Made by a program: the position numbers and the translations under genes
Notes under the pieces: generated by a model
What the model was told of the DNA's origin: nothing
The model's input: only the letters and a program-made list of their open reading frames with translations
Databases searched by the model: none
Shown: piece after piece, positions 44,266 through 53,365 of the stretch
Numbering within the stretch: position 1 is the stretch's first letter
How the letters are laid out: each line of letters begins with the position of its first letter
Assembly: GCF_900475285.1 (NCBI RefSeq)
Contig: NZ_LS483370.1
Location: 1,192,001-1,256,000 of the forward strand
Source: Pseudomonas taetrolens
Lineage (GTDB): Bacteria; Pseudomonadota; Gammaproteobacteria; Pseudomonadales; Pseudomonadaceae
DNA length: 64,000 nucleotides
Direction of reading: 5' to 3'

Positions 44266-44677
44266 AACATGCGTCCAGTTCTAACCAATGCGTCATGGCG
44301 TGTGAATGATCGTTTTGTCATAAGGACGTAACGATATTGGTGTTAAGGCCATAAGAAAGGCTCTCACTTCAAGGTCGGATTCGACCAAAGCCTGATGGGG
44401 TGAGAGTTTGCAACGTTGATGCGTTTCATTCTCCGCTGCGAATACCCTCTGTATTGTCCGGGGACTATTCGACGAAGGGTCTGAGAGTGACATCGTATTT
44501 CTCGATGAATGACCTGCCCCTGCGTCTAAACTCTTCGTGCCTGCGGGCATGAATGATCGTTGGGGTGGAACGGCACAGTTTCGTGCCACACGAGCGCTCT
44601 TCAAGAAAAGCGCTTGATTGAAAACGGAGCAGGCAATGCGTTGCCTCTTCACTGATAGCTAAAAGCTCAGGAATCCC
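44266..44677. other. Non-coding region between rmf leader and rlmKL
   Basis: No gene is supported in these 412 bases. A minus-strand open frame at 44293-44652 has no ribosome site and no family look. The region should hold the rmf and rlmKL promoters. It contains a long hairpin at 44361-44406 that is not explained by either gene. Confidence 0.6.
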
Positions 44678-46948
44678 ATGTCGGATCGTTACGAACTCTT
44701 CCTTACCTGTCCCAAAGGCCTTGAAGGTCTGCTCCTTGAGGAGGCTACCGGCCTTGGTCTAGAGGAAGCCCGCGAGCACACTTCGGCCATCCGTGGCATG
44801 GCGAGCATGGAAACGGCCTACCGTTTGTGCTTGTGGTCGCGTCTTGCCAACCGCGTATTGCTGGTACTCAAGCGCTTCCCGATGAAAGATGCGGAAGACC
44901 TGTACCACGGCGTTCTGGATGTGGACTGGCAGGATCATATGGTCCCGGACGGCACGCTGGCTGTTGAATTCAGCGGCCATGGCTCGGGCATCGATAACAC
45001 TCACTTTGGTGCCTTGAAGGTCAAGGACGCCATTGTCGACAAGTTGCGCACGCCCTCTGGCGAGCGTCCGTCCATCGACAAGATCAGCCCGGACATGCGC
45101 ATCCATTTGCGCCTGGACCGTGGCGAAGCCATTTTGTCCCTCGATCTGTCGGGCAGCAGCTTGCACCAGCGTGGCTATCGCCTGCAGCAAGGCGCGGCTC
45201 CGCTGAAAGAAAACCTGGCCGCCGCGATCCTTATTCGTGCCGGCTGGCCGCGTCTGGCGGCCGAAGGCGCTGCCCTGGCTGACCCGATGTGTGGTGTGGG
45301 CACGTTCCTGGTCGAGGGCGCAATGATCGCTGCCGACATGGCGCCCAACCTGAATCGTATCCACTGGGGCTTCGATGCCTGGCTCGGTCACGTGCCTGCC
45401 ATCTGGAAAAAACTTCACGAAGAAGCGACCGGGCGGGCAGAGGTCGGCATGGCCAAGCCGCCGTTGTGGATTCGTGGCTATGAAGCCGACCCGCGTCTGA
45501 TCCAGCCCGCGCGCAACAACATTGAACGGGCAGGCTTGAGTCACTGGATCAAGATTTACCAGGGTGAAGTCGCGACGTTTGAGCCTCGTCCAGACCAGAA
45601 CCAGAAAGGTCTGGTTATCTGCAACCCTCCGTACGGTGAGCGTCTGGGCGATGAGGCGAGCTTGCTCTACCTCTACCAGAACCTTGGCGAGCGGCTCCGT
45701 CAGGCGTGCTTGAATTGGGAGGCTGCGGTATTTACCGGGGCCCCGGATCTGGGCAAGCGCATGGGTATTCGCAGCCACAAGCAGTATTCCTTCTGGAACG
45801 GCGCCTTGCCGTGCAAGCTGCTGTTGATCAAGGTTGTGCCGGATCAGTTCGTGACGGGCGAGCGTCGTACCCCTGAGCAGCGTCAGGTCGAACGGGAACA
45901 GGCTGAGTCTGATCTGCCGTCCAATCTTGAAGCACCGGGCAAATACGAGAAGTTCAACAAGAACGGTAACCCGATCAAGCCGGCCCCGGTAGTGATCGAG
46001 CAGCCGCGCTTGAGTGAAGGCGGGCAGATGTTTGCCAACCGCCTGCAGAAGAATCTCAAGGCGTTGGGCAAGTGGGTCAAGCGTGAAGGCATCGATTGCT
46101 ACCGTGTGTACGATGCGGACATGCCTGAGTATTCCATGGCCATCGACCTGTATCACGATTGGGTTCATGTCCAGGAATACGCTGCGCCAAAATCCATCGA
46201 TCCAGAAAAGGCTTCGGCCCGTATGTTCGATGCGCTGGCGGCTATCCCCCAAGCCTTGAACATCGACAAGAGCCGTGTGATCGTCAAGCGTCGCGAGCGC
46301 CAGAGCGGCACCAAGCAGTACGAGCGTCAGAGCGCGCAGGGCAAGTTCACTGAGGTCAATGAAGGCGGTGTGAAGCTGCTGGTCAACCTCACGGACTACC
46401 TGGACACCGGGCTGTTCCTGGATCATCGTCCTATGCGCATGCGTATTCAGAAAGAGGCTGCGGGCAAGCGCTTCCTCAACCTGTATTGCTACACCGCAAC
46501 CGCCAGTGTGCATGCTGCCAAGGGAGGCGCGCGCAGCACTACCAGCGTTGATTTGTCCAAGACGTACCTGGACTGGGCGCGTCGCAACCTGTCCCTGAAC
46601 GGCTTCTCGGACAAGAACCGTCTGGAGCAGGGCGATGTGATGGTGTGGCTGGATGCCTGCCGAGAAGAGTACGACCTGATCTTCATTGATCCGCCGACTT
46701 TCTCCAACTCCAAGCGCATGGAAGGCATTTTCGATGTCCAGCGCGATCACGTGCAGTTGCTGGACCTGGCCATGGCGCGTCTGGCGCCAGGCGGAGTGCT
46801 GTATTTCTCGAATAACTTCCGTAAGTTCATCCTCGATGAGCATCTGGAAGCCCGTTATGCGGTCGAGGAAATTACTGCCAGCACCATCGATCCGGACTTT
46901 GCCCGTAATGGCAAAATCCACCGTGCCTGGAAGATCAGCGCCCGGTAA
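44678..46948 (+). CDS. rlmL: Bifunctional 23S rRNA methyltransferase RlmKL
   Basis: 756 residues with two methyltransferase halves. The N-terminal part has a THUMP domain (about 45-155) and the m2G2445 methyltransferase with GLVICNPPYGERLG; the C-terminal part is the m7G2069 enzyme with RFLNLYCYTATASVHAAKGGA and YDLIFIDPPTFSNSKRMEG. The fused form is usual in gammaproteobacteria. A perfect terminator follows. The upstream region is long (about 0.5 kb to rmf) and structured. Confidence 0.95.
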   Translation: MSDRYELFLTCPKGLEGLLLEEATGLGLEEAREHTSAIRGMASMETAYRLCLWSRLANRVLLVLKRFPMKDAEDLYHGVLDVDWQDHMVPDGTLAVEFSGHGSGIDNTHFGALKVKDAIVDKLRTPSGERPSIDKISPDMRIHLRLDRGEAILSLDLSGSSLHQRGYRLQQGAAPLKENLAAAILIRAGWPRLAAEGAALADPMCGVGTFLVEGAMIAADMAPNLNRIHWGFDAWLGHVPAIWKKLHEEATGRAEVGMAKPPLWIRGYEADPRLIQPARNNIERAGLSHWIKIYQGEVATFEPRPDQNQKGLVICNPPYGERLGDEASLLYLYQNLGERLRQACLNWEAAVFTGAPDLGKRMGIRSHKQYSFWNGALPCKLLLIKVVPDQFVTGERRTPEQRQVEREQAESDLPSNLEAPGKYEKFNKNGNPIKPAPVVIEQPRLSEGGQMFANRLQKNLKALGKWVKREGIDCYRVYDADMPEYSMAIDLYHDWVHVQEYAAPKSIDPEKASARMFDALAAIPQALNIDKSRVIVKRRERQSGTKQYERQSAQGKFTEVNEGGVKLLVNLTDYLDTGLFLDHRPMRMRIQKEAAGKRFLNLYCYTATASVHAAKGGARSTTSVDLSKTYLDWARRNLSLNGFSDKNRLEQGDVMVWLDACREEYDLIFIDPPTFSNSKRMEGIFDVQRDHVQLLDLAMARLAPGGVLYFSNNFRKFILDEHLEARYAVEEITASTIDPDFARNGKIHRAWKISAR

Positions 46949-46986
46949 ATTGTCTGCCGCCATCAACGCGATGTACGACAGGCAAT

Positions 46987-47025
46987 AAAAAAACGCCCCC
47001 GGCCTTATGGTCGGGGGCGTTTTTT
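46987..47025. terminator. Bidirectional terminator between rlmKL and dacB
   Basis: AAAAAAACGCCCCCG and CGGGGGCGTTTTTT pair perfectly around ten bases, with T runs on both strands, serving two convergent genes. Confidence 0.92.
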
Positions 47026-47042
47026 ATTGTGTTCCAGAACCC

Positions 47043-48509
47043 TTACTGTGCGATGGACACCGCGCTGTTGGGCAATTGAGGTTGGCGATACAGGTCCAGC
47101 AGAACCTGATCGAGCACTGCCGAGGCGCCCCAAGGGCGTGGGTCATTGAGAATGGCGACAACGGCCCATGTGTTGCCATTGCTGTCGCGGCTAAAGCCGG
47201 CAATGGCGCGTACAGTATTCAGGGTGCCTGTCTTGATGTGTGCCTGGCCGTTCATGGCGGTGGTCTTCAGGCGTTTGCGCATGGTGCCGTCCTTGCCTGC
47301 AATCGGCATGGAGCTGATGAACTCGGCGGCGTAGGGGCTCTTCCAGGCGGCTTGCAGCATCTGCGCCATTTCCCGGGCACTGACGCGCTCGGCACGTGAA
47401 AGGCCGGAGCCGTTTTCCATGACCAGATGCGGGGCTGTGATGCCTTTTTTGGCCAGCCACTGACGCACGACGCGTTGTGCGGCTTTGGCATCGTCGCCAT
47501 CGGCGTTATTGCGGAATTGCGCGCCGAGACTCAGGAACAGCTGCTGGGCCATGGTGTTGTTGCTGTATTTGTTGATGTCGCGAATGATTTCGGCCAGGTC
47601 TGGCGAGAAGGCCCGTGCCAGGACCTTGGCGCTTTTTGGAACGCTGCCCAGACGGTCCTGGCCCTGAATACTGCCGCCCAGTTCTTTCCAGATGGCGCGT
47701 ACGGCACCAGCTGTGTAGGTCGCATGATCAAGTAGCGACAGGTAAGTCTGGGAGTTGCAGCCATCGCCCAATTGACCGTTTACGGTGACCAGTACCGAGC
47801 CGTCAGCCTGCGGTACCGGGTTATAACGGACGTTCCCGTTGCACTGCTTGCTGTTGACTGCCTTGACCTGGTTGTCGATGCGAATGCTCGCAATCGGTGG
47901 TTCGACCGAAATCAGCACCTTGCCGGAATCATTGCGTGCAATGAAACGCAGGGCTTTGAGGTTGACCAGCAACGAGTCGGGCTTGACCAGGAACGGTTTG
48001 TTTTTGTCATTGCCGTCGTCATCAAACGTCGGAAGTTGCGGTTGTACGAAGAAGCCGCGATCCAGGATCAGATCCCCCGTGACTTGCTGTACGCCATTGG
48101 CGCGCAGGTCGCGCATCAAAAGCCAGAGTTTTTCCATGTTCAGCTTGGGGTCGCCGCCGCCCTTGAGGTACAGGTTGCCTTGTAGGATGCCATTGCTCAG
48201 GGTGCCGTCGGTGTAGAACTCGGTTTTCCACTGATGGGTAGGGCCGAGCATTTCCAGGGCTGCGAAGGTGGTCACCAGTTTCATGGTAGAGGCCGGATTC
48301 ACCGAGACGTCAGCATTGAATACGGTGGGTATGCCAGGGCCGTTGAGTGGCAGCATTACCAGCGACAGCGCCTCGTTCTGCAGTTTATTGGTCTTGAGGG
48401 CTTGCTGAACCTTGGGTGAAAGAGTGGTGTTGATGGGGGCTGCGTTGGCCCCGAAGGCGAGCGGCAGGAAAAAGCCGGCGAGAAGCAATGGTCGTAAAGA
48501 TTTGATCAT
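47043..48509 (-). CDS. dacB: D-alanyl-D-alanine carboxypeptidase/endopeptidase DacB (PBP4 type)
   Basis: 488-residue class C penicillin-binding protein. A signal peptide (MIKSLRPLLLAGFFLPLAFGANA) gives a periplasmic enzyme. Active-site motifs are all present: SxxK as Ser74-Thr-Met-Lys77, SxN in KYSNNTMAQQ, and KTG in HIKTGTLN. A long inserted domain lies between the first two motifs, as in PBP4. It trims or cuts peptide cross-links. Ends just beyond the shared terminator. Confidence 0.94.
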   Translation of the reverse strand: MIKSLRPLLLAGFFLPLAFGANAAPINTTLSPKVQQALKTNKLQNEALSLVMLPLNGPGIPTVFNADVSVNPASTMKLVTTFAALEMLGPTHQWKTEFYTDGTLSNGILQGNLYLKGGGDPKLNMEKLWLLMRDLRANGVQQVTGDLILDRGFFVQPQLPTFDDDGNDKNKPFLVKPDSLLVNLKALRFIARNDSGKVLISVEPPIASIRIDNQVKAVNSKQCNGNVRYNPVPQADGSVLVTVNGQLGDGCNSQTYLSLLDHATYTAGAVRAIWKELGGSIQGQDRLGSVPKSAKVLARAFSPDLAEIIRDINKYSNNTMAQQLFLSLGAQFRNNADGDDAKAAQRVVRQWLAKKGITAPHLVMENGSGLSRAERVSAREMAQMLQAAWKSPYAAEFISSMPIAGKDGTMRKRLKTTAMNGQAHIKTGTLNTVRAIAGFSRDSNGNTWAVVAILNDPRPWGASAVLDQVLLDLYRQPQLPNSAVSIAQ

Positions 48510-48740
48510 ATGAAGTAAAACCCTGCAGGCGAGGGGAAAAATAAGAAGGCATGATGAAAAGCGCCTTCATGGTCATAAAAGTGTTGGCATTATGCCCCAA
48601 CGCCATTGCGGTTGCGCATCGGTCTGGTGTCGGTTATGACTTATTTAAGCGTAGAAAACGATGAGCCGCTCACACGGAACCGGGCAGTCGAGGCCTGAAG
48701 CTGGTAAAGTGCCGCCGTTATTACTTAAGAGGATTGTTCA

Positions 48741-49085
48741 ATGGCTACTAATCGTTCCCAGCGTCTGCGCAAAAAACTGTGCGTTGATGAATTTCAGGAG
48801 CTGGGTTTTGAGCTGAACCTGGATTTCAAAGAAGACCTGTCGGAAGAGGCTATCGACGCTTTCCTCGAAGCGTTCTTGAAAGAAGCCATGGAAGCTAACG
48901 GTCTGGGCTATGTTGGCGGCGACGACTACGGTCTGGTTTGCCTGCAGAAGCGCGGTTCGGTCAGCGAAGAGCAGCGTGCCGCTGTTGAAGCCTGGTTGAA
49001 GGCTCGCCCAGAGCTGACCAGCGTTGAAGCTAGCCCGCTGATGGACGTATGGTACCCGGAAAAGCCAATCAATCCGGTAGCCTGA
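48741..49085 (+). CDS. yggL: YggL-family 50S ribosome-binding protein
   Basis: 114-residue DUF469 protein. Basic N-terminus MATNRSQRLRKKLCVDEFQELGFELNLDF, then the conserved GLGYVGGDDYGLVC segment. Family members bind the large ribosomal subunit or help its assembly. AAGAGGA precedes the ATG. A perfect terminator follows closely, so it is a single-gene unit. Confidence 0.93.
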   Translation: MATNRSQRLRKKLCVDEFQELGFELNLDFKEDLSEEAIDAFLEAFLKEAMEANGLGYVGGDDYGLVCLQKRGSVSEEQRAAVEAWLKARPELTSVEASPLMDVWYPEKPINPVA

Positions 49086-49090
49086 TGTCA

Positions 49091-49128
49091 ACATAAAGGC
49101 AGCCCGTGCGGCTGCCTTTATGTGTTTT
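49091..49128 (+). terminator. Terminator after yggL
   Basis: ACATAAAGGCAGCC and GGCTGCCTTTATGT, a perfect 14-pair stem with a 5-base loop and short T run. Confidence 0.85.
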
Positions 49129-49322
49129 ACGTATTTCCCTTCTGACCCGTTCCGGGTACTTGACCGTCCTTAAATAGTTGAATACTGCGCACCCGTTGCC
49201 TGGTACGAAACTGCGTGGGCGTTTCGCAGCCGCTCCGACGGTTTACGTACTTTGTGGTTGCGGGTACAGGTCGCGATAAGCGCCGAAGCGTACTCAAGCC
49301 CGGAATCGCTGTGGCTACCGGC

Positions 49323-50081
49323 TCAGTCGTAAATGGATTTTTTCTTCCAGTCGGTATCGGTCTCGTCTGTTTTCAGGCCTTCAGTCAACTCGTTGACTTC
49401 ATCTGTTGCGGGCTGCTGATCGCTCAATACTTGGGCGTTGACGCGTGCCAATTGGGCATCGAACTCTTTCAGCTGTGCCCCATACATGGCTGGCACGGGT
49501 TGTGAGCGCAAGTACTGAACGCCTCTTTCATAGGCCAGGCGCGCTTGTCCGGGCTGGTTCTGCTGCAAGGCAATCTTGCCCAGGTGATTAAAAAATTCGA
49601 TATGCAGCACTACCAGCAAGTGGCGAACTTCCTTGAGCCATTGTTTGGCTTCGTTGCCCGGCAAGAAACCATCCTTGGCTGCCCGGGTGATTTGCCCGTG
49701 CAGTGTTTCAAGCTGGAAGCGCACGTCTTTAGCGATGGCTTCAGTCAGAACCGGCCGCGGCGGGTTGTTGACCGGGATCGATTCTCCTCTGGCAATCAGC
49801 GCGTTGAGCTCGGTTATTTGTGCCTTCAGCGAGGCATCGTTTTTCTGTACCAGCAACAGGCGCTGTGTGGCGTTGAGCTCAAGACGGGTCAGCAGAAGTT
49901 TGAGTGCCGACGACATCAACTGACCCGGAAAGGTCTCGTTGACTACGCCGCAGCGACGTATACGGTCATCGAGTTCGATCTTGAGGCGCGATTTCTCCAG
50001 TTTGTTTCGTTCCACCACATGGTTCAGGTAACCGATGGCTATCAGCAGTGCAATCCCGGCGACGACAAGCAGGGCGATCAT
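49323..50081 (-). CDS. Membrane-anchored hypothetical protein, coiled-coil
   Basis: 252 residues if started at the ATG at 50081 (MIALLVVAGIALLIAIGYLNHVV), which opens directly with a membrane helix; a longer frame to 50195 has no clear site. After the helix comes a charged, helical region (HVVERNKLEKSRLKIELDDRIRRC, then QLMSSALKLLLTRLELNATQRLLL) and a C-terminal helix-rich part containing a tetratricopeptide-like run (GKIALQQNQPGQARLAYERGVQYL). A signal-anchored, cytoplasmic scaffold-like protein is plausible. I do not recognise the family. Confidence 0.65.
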   Translation of the reverse strand: MIALLVVAGIALLIAIGYLNHVVERNKLEKSRLKIELDDRIRRCGVVNETFPGQLMSSALKLLLTRLELNATQRLLLVQKNDASLKAQITELNALIARGESIPVNNPPRPVLTEAIAKDVRFQLETLHGQITRAAKDGFLPGNEAKQWLKEVRHLLVVLHIEFFNHLGKIALQQNQPGQARLAYERGVQYLRSQPVPAMYGAQLKEFDAQLARVNAQVLSDQQPATDEVNELTEGLKTDETDTDWKKKSIYD

Positions 50082-50371
50082 GGAGGGAGTCAACGTTAAA
50101 ACCTCTTCAGGGTTGTCTGCCTGCGGTGGCGCGCAGGATTGCCAATAGGGCTTGCTCTGGCGTGAGCCGGTTGCCTCGAATGGACGATGCGCCATGCTCT
50201 ATAAAAGAGACTGGAATACAGCGGGGTGCAAATTGCCATCACTGAAGCGCGTCAATCATAACGTCTTGTAGGATGCTGGAGTACATACGCAGCGGTTTAG
50301 ACTTCATACCGCCTATGAAAGTGCTGTAAGAGGAGGGAAGTCATTGATTTCAATATATTTTCATATTGGGG

Positions 50372-50400
50372 TTGACGACTTCCAAATCCATCCCTAGAAT
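50372..50400 (+). promoter_or_regulatory. Promoter of the tRNA-Glu/tRNA-Gly array
   Basis: TTGACG (50372-50377), an exact 17-base spacer and TAGAAT (50395-50400), followed by GCGCGCC. The same TAGAATGCGCGCCA string is found before the tRNA-Val unit. Confidence 0.8.
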
Positions 50401-50460
50401 GCGCGCCAATTGCAGCGTAAAGCACACAGCGAAACGCAGTAACCAGTGAAGTTGTAGCGT

Positions 50461-50536
50461 GTCCCCTTCGTCTAGTGGCCTAGGACACCGCCCTTTCACG
50501 GCGGTAACAGGGGTTCGAGTCCCCTAGGGGACGCCA
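50461..50536 (+). tRNA. tRNA-Glu (TTC), copy 1
   Basis: 76 bases with CCA. Anticodon TTC in CCGCCCTTTCACGGCGG; acceptor GTCCCCT pairs with AGGGGAC. Confidence 0.97.
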
Positions 50537-50538
50537 TT

Positions 50539-50614
<76 letters not shown>

Positions 50615-50717
50615 TTTTTAAGCAGTTTCGCTTTCGGGCGTGACTGAGTGAAAGCCAAGGCGCTGACTTCGGTCAATGCGATTGGCACTGGAACATACAG
50701 CGTATGTTTCGGGCAAC

Positions 50718-50793
50718 GTCCCCTTCGTCTAGTGGCCTAGGACACCGCCCTTTCACGGCGGTAACAGGGGTTCGAGTCCCCTAGGGGACGCCA
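50718..50793 (+). tRNA. tRNA-Glu (TTC), copy 2
   Basis: Identical to copy 1. The preceding spacer ends with GGAACATAC-agc-GTATGTTTCGGGCAAC, which recurs before copy 3. Confidence 0.97.
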
Positions 50794-50798
50794 TTATT

Positions 50799-50874
<76 letters not shown>

Positions 50875-50913
50875 AATTTTGTTTTTTGGAGCTACGCAGA
50901 GTCCAGAAAGCAG

Positions 50914-50943
50914 AAAAAGATCAGCCGATGGCTGATTTTTTTT
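50914..50943 (+). terminator. Intrinsic terminator inside the tRNA array
   Basis: AAAAAGATCAGCC-gat-GGCTGATTTTTTTT, a seven-pair or longer stem with an eight-base T run. It lies between the second and third tRNA pairs. Confidence 0.8.
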
Positions 50944-51048
50944 GTGTCACAAGCAACTTTGCCTCAGGGCAGGGTTGGGTGAAAGCCAGCGTGATAACCT
51001 CGGTTAACGCAGTTGGCACTGAAACATGCAGTGTATGTTTCGGGCAAC

Positions 51049-51124
51049 GTCCCCTTCGTCTAGTGGCCTAGGACACCGCCCTTTCACGGCGGTAACAGGG
51101 GTTCGAGTCCCCTAGGGGACGCCA
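51049..51124 (+). tRNA. tRNA-Glu (TTC), copy 3
   Basis: Identical to copies 1 and 2, but downstream of an intrinsic terminator. Confidence 0.97.
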
Positions 51125-51129
51125 TTATT

Positions 51130-51205
<76 letters not shown>

Positions 51206-51246
51206 AATTTTGTTTTTTGGAGCTACGCACAGTTCAAAAAACACAC

Positions 51247-51272
51247 AAAAAGCAGCCTTAGGGCTGCTTTTT
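51247..51272 (+). terminator. Terminator after the tRNA-Glu/tRNA-Gly array
   Basis: AAAAAGCAGCC-tta-GGGCTGCTTTTT, the end of the tRNA array. Confidence 0.85.
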
Positions 51273-51469
51273 GCGTTTCTGCGTCTTCGTCCCTTCCAGA
51301 AGTACACATTCGTCTGCAACCCATGGCGTTCGTGCCGCGTATCAACAAGGTTGAATCTTTCGTTTCTGCGGTTGCCTCAAGTCTGCGCTAGGCTGGTTAG
51401 CAGGTGACATTTGCTGACATGCCCGGAACATGGGTGCATCGACTATCTCCTTCTAGACATGAGAGCCGC

Positions 51470-52483
51470 ATGACACATCTAAAAAAATGGCTCGGCAGCT
51501 TGCTGCTGACACTCGGACTTTTGTCCCATCCCGCTTGGGCGGACGACTCACCGACCCCGGTGTATTTCGGCAACCTGACCTGGGAAAGCGGCAGTCTGAT
51601 TACCGAAGTGCTGCGTTTTATCACCGAAAAAGGTTATGGCGTGGCAACGGATACTTTGCCCGGCAGTACCGTCAGCCTGGAAGCCGCCCTGGCTAAAAAC
51701 GATATCCAGGTAATTGCAGAGGAGTGGGCTGGGCGTAGCCCGGTCTGGAACCAGGCCGAGGCCGAGGGCAAGGTGTTTGGTCTGGGCGATATTGTCAAAA
51801 ATGCCAGTGAGGGCTGGTGGGTGCCTGAATATGTGGTCAAGGGGGATCCGGAGAAAGGGATCAAGGCGATGGCGCCGGACTTGAAGTCAGTGGCGGATCT
51901 GTCGCGTTACAAAGAGGTGTTCCGCGATCAGGAAGATCCGACACGCGGGCGTTTTTTGAACAGCCCGTCCGGCTGGACGTCCGAAACCGTAAACAGTCAA
52001 AAGCTCAAGGCCTATGGCCTGGACAGCGATTTTGTAAACTTCCGCACAGGTTCCGGGGCCGCGCTGGATGCCGAAATCAGTTCTTCGATCAAACGCGGCA
52101 AACCGGTGTTGTTCTACTACTGGTCGCCGACCCCGCTGATTGGTCGTTACAAACTGATCAAGCTGGATGAGCCGCCCTTTGATGCTGAAGCCTGGAAAAC
52201 GCTGACTGACGCCGGGAACCCAACCCCAAAAGGCACCCGATCGCTGCCGGCAAAACTGGCGATTGGCGTTTCGGCACCTTTCAAGGCGCAGCACCCTCAG
52301 TTGGTTGAGTTCTTTGAAAAGGTCGATTTCCCCATCGACTTGTTGAACCGGACCCTCGCTCAGATGAGTGAAAAACGCACCGAACCCGACAAGGCCGCAG
52401 AAGCTTTTTTGCGGGAGCAGCCGCAGGTCTGGCAGGCCTGGGTCACCCCGCAAGCGGCGGAAAAGATCAAGGCGGCGCTTTGA
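51470..52483 (+). CDS. Quaternary-amine ABC transporter substrate-binding protein
   Basis: 337-residue periplasmic binding protein of the OpuAC type (glycine betaine, choline or carnitine). The ATG at 51470 starts a signal peptide (MTHLKKWLGSLLLTLGLLSHPAWA). The mature part contains several Trp/Tyr residues suited to a cation-pi cage, as in NLTWESGSL, AEEWAGRSPVW and YYWSPTPLIGRY. It is first of three genes with a permease and an ATPase. The exact ligand cannot be read from the sequence. Confidence 0.9.
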   Translation: MTHLKKWLGSLLLTLGLLSHPAWADDSPTPVYFGNLTWESGSLITEVLRFITEKGYGVATDTLPGSTVSLEAALAKNDIQVIAEEWAGRSPVWNQAEAEGKVFGLGDIVKNASEGWWVPEYVVKGDPEKGIKAMAPDLKSVADLSRYKEVFRDQEDPTRGRFLNSPSGWTSETVNSQKLKAYGLDSDFVNFRTGSGAALDAEISSSIKRGKPVLFYYWSPTPLIGRYKLIKLDEPPFDAEAWKTLTDAGNPTPKGTRSLPAKLAIGVSAPFKAQHPQLVEFFEKVDFPIDLLNRTLAQMSEKRTEPDKAAEAFLREQPQVWQAWVTPQAAEKIKAAL

Positions 52484-52513
52484 GGCGTCTGACTCACTGA
52501 ACTAGAGCGCGGT

Positions 52514-53365
52514 ATGTTTCCTGAGAATCTGACATTTTCAATTGCGGCGTGGGTCAATGACGGGGTTGATGCGCTGGTGAGCAACTATGGGGATGTGTTC
52601 CGGCACATTTCCGACACGCTGCTATGGGTGATCATCCACCTCGAAGGCCTGCTGCGTATGACACCATGGTGGTTGATGCTGGCGATTGTGGGGGCAATTG
52701 CCTGGCATGCCACTCGCAGGATCTTCAGCGCGCTGTTGATAGTGGGCTTGTTGTTTTTAGTCGGCGCCGTCGGCTTGTGGGACAAGCTGATGCAAACCCT
52801 CGCGCTGATGATGGTGGCGACGGTGATTTCAGTCCTGCTGGGGATTCCGCTGGGGATTCTCGCGGCCCGCAGCAATCGCTTGCGCACGGTGTTGATGCCC
52901 TTGCTGGACATCATGCAAACCCTGCCCAGCTTTGTGTACCTGATCCCGGTCTTGATGCTGTTCGGCCTGGGCAAGGTGCCCGCGATCTTTGCAACGGTGA
53001 TTTATGCCGTGCCACCGTTGATCCGTCTGACCGACCTGGGCCTGCGTCAGGTCGATCGTGAAGTGATGGAGGCCATCAATGCGTTTGGTGCCAACCCTTG
53101 GCAGCAGTTGTTTGGCGTGCAACTGCCGCTGGCGATGCCAAGCATCATGGCGGGAGTCAATCAGACCACGATGATGGCGTTGTCGATGGTGGTCATAGCC
53201 TCAATGATCGGCGCCAGGGGCTTGGGCGAGGATGTGCTGGTGGGCATCCAGACCCTTAACGTCGGCAAAGGGCTGGAAGCAGGACTGGCCATCGTGATCC
53301 TGGCAGTTGTCATCGACCGTATTACTCAAGCGTATGGCCGGCCCCGGCATAAGGAAGTCCCATGA
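52514..53365 (+). CDS. Quaternary-amine ABC transporter permease (ProW/ChoW type)
   Basis: 283-residue permease with about six or seven membrane helices and the conserved cytoplasmic loop EAINAFGANPWQQLFGVQLPLAMPSIMAGVNQT near residues 182-215 that contacts the ATPase. It lies 30 bases after the binding-protein gene. Its stop overlaps the ATPase start by four bases (ATGA). Together they import osmoprotectant or catabolic quaternary amines. Confidence 0.92.
   Translation: MFPENLTFSIAAWVNDGVDALVSNYGDVFRHISDTLLWVIIHLEGLLRMTPWWLMLAIVGAIAWHATRRIFSALLIVGLLFLVGAVGLWDKLMQTLALMMVATVISVLLGIPLGILAARSNRLRTVLMPLLDIMQTLPSFVYLIPVLMLFGLGKVPAIFATVIYAVPPLIRLTDLGLRQVDREVMEAINAFGANPWQQLFGVQLPLAMPSIMAGVNQTTMMALSMVVIASMIGARGLGEDVLVGIQTLNVGKGLEAGLAIVILAVVIDRITQAYGRPRHKEVP

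Noticed and set aside
44293..44652. 119-codon minus-strand frame between rmf and rlmKL
   Set aside because: No ribosome site, no family, and it crosses the structured region at 44361-44406.
44759..46966. 735-codon open frame antisense to rlmKL
   Set aside because: Shadow of a well-recognised gene; no ribosome site or domain.
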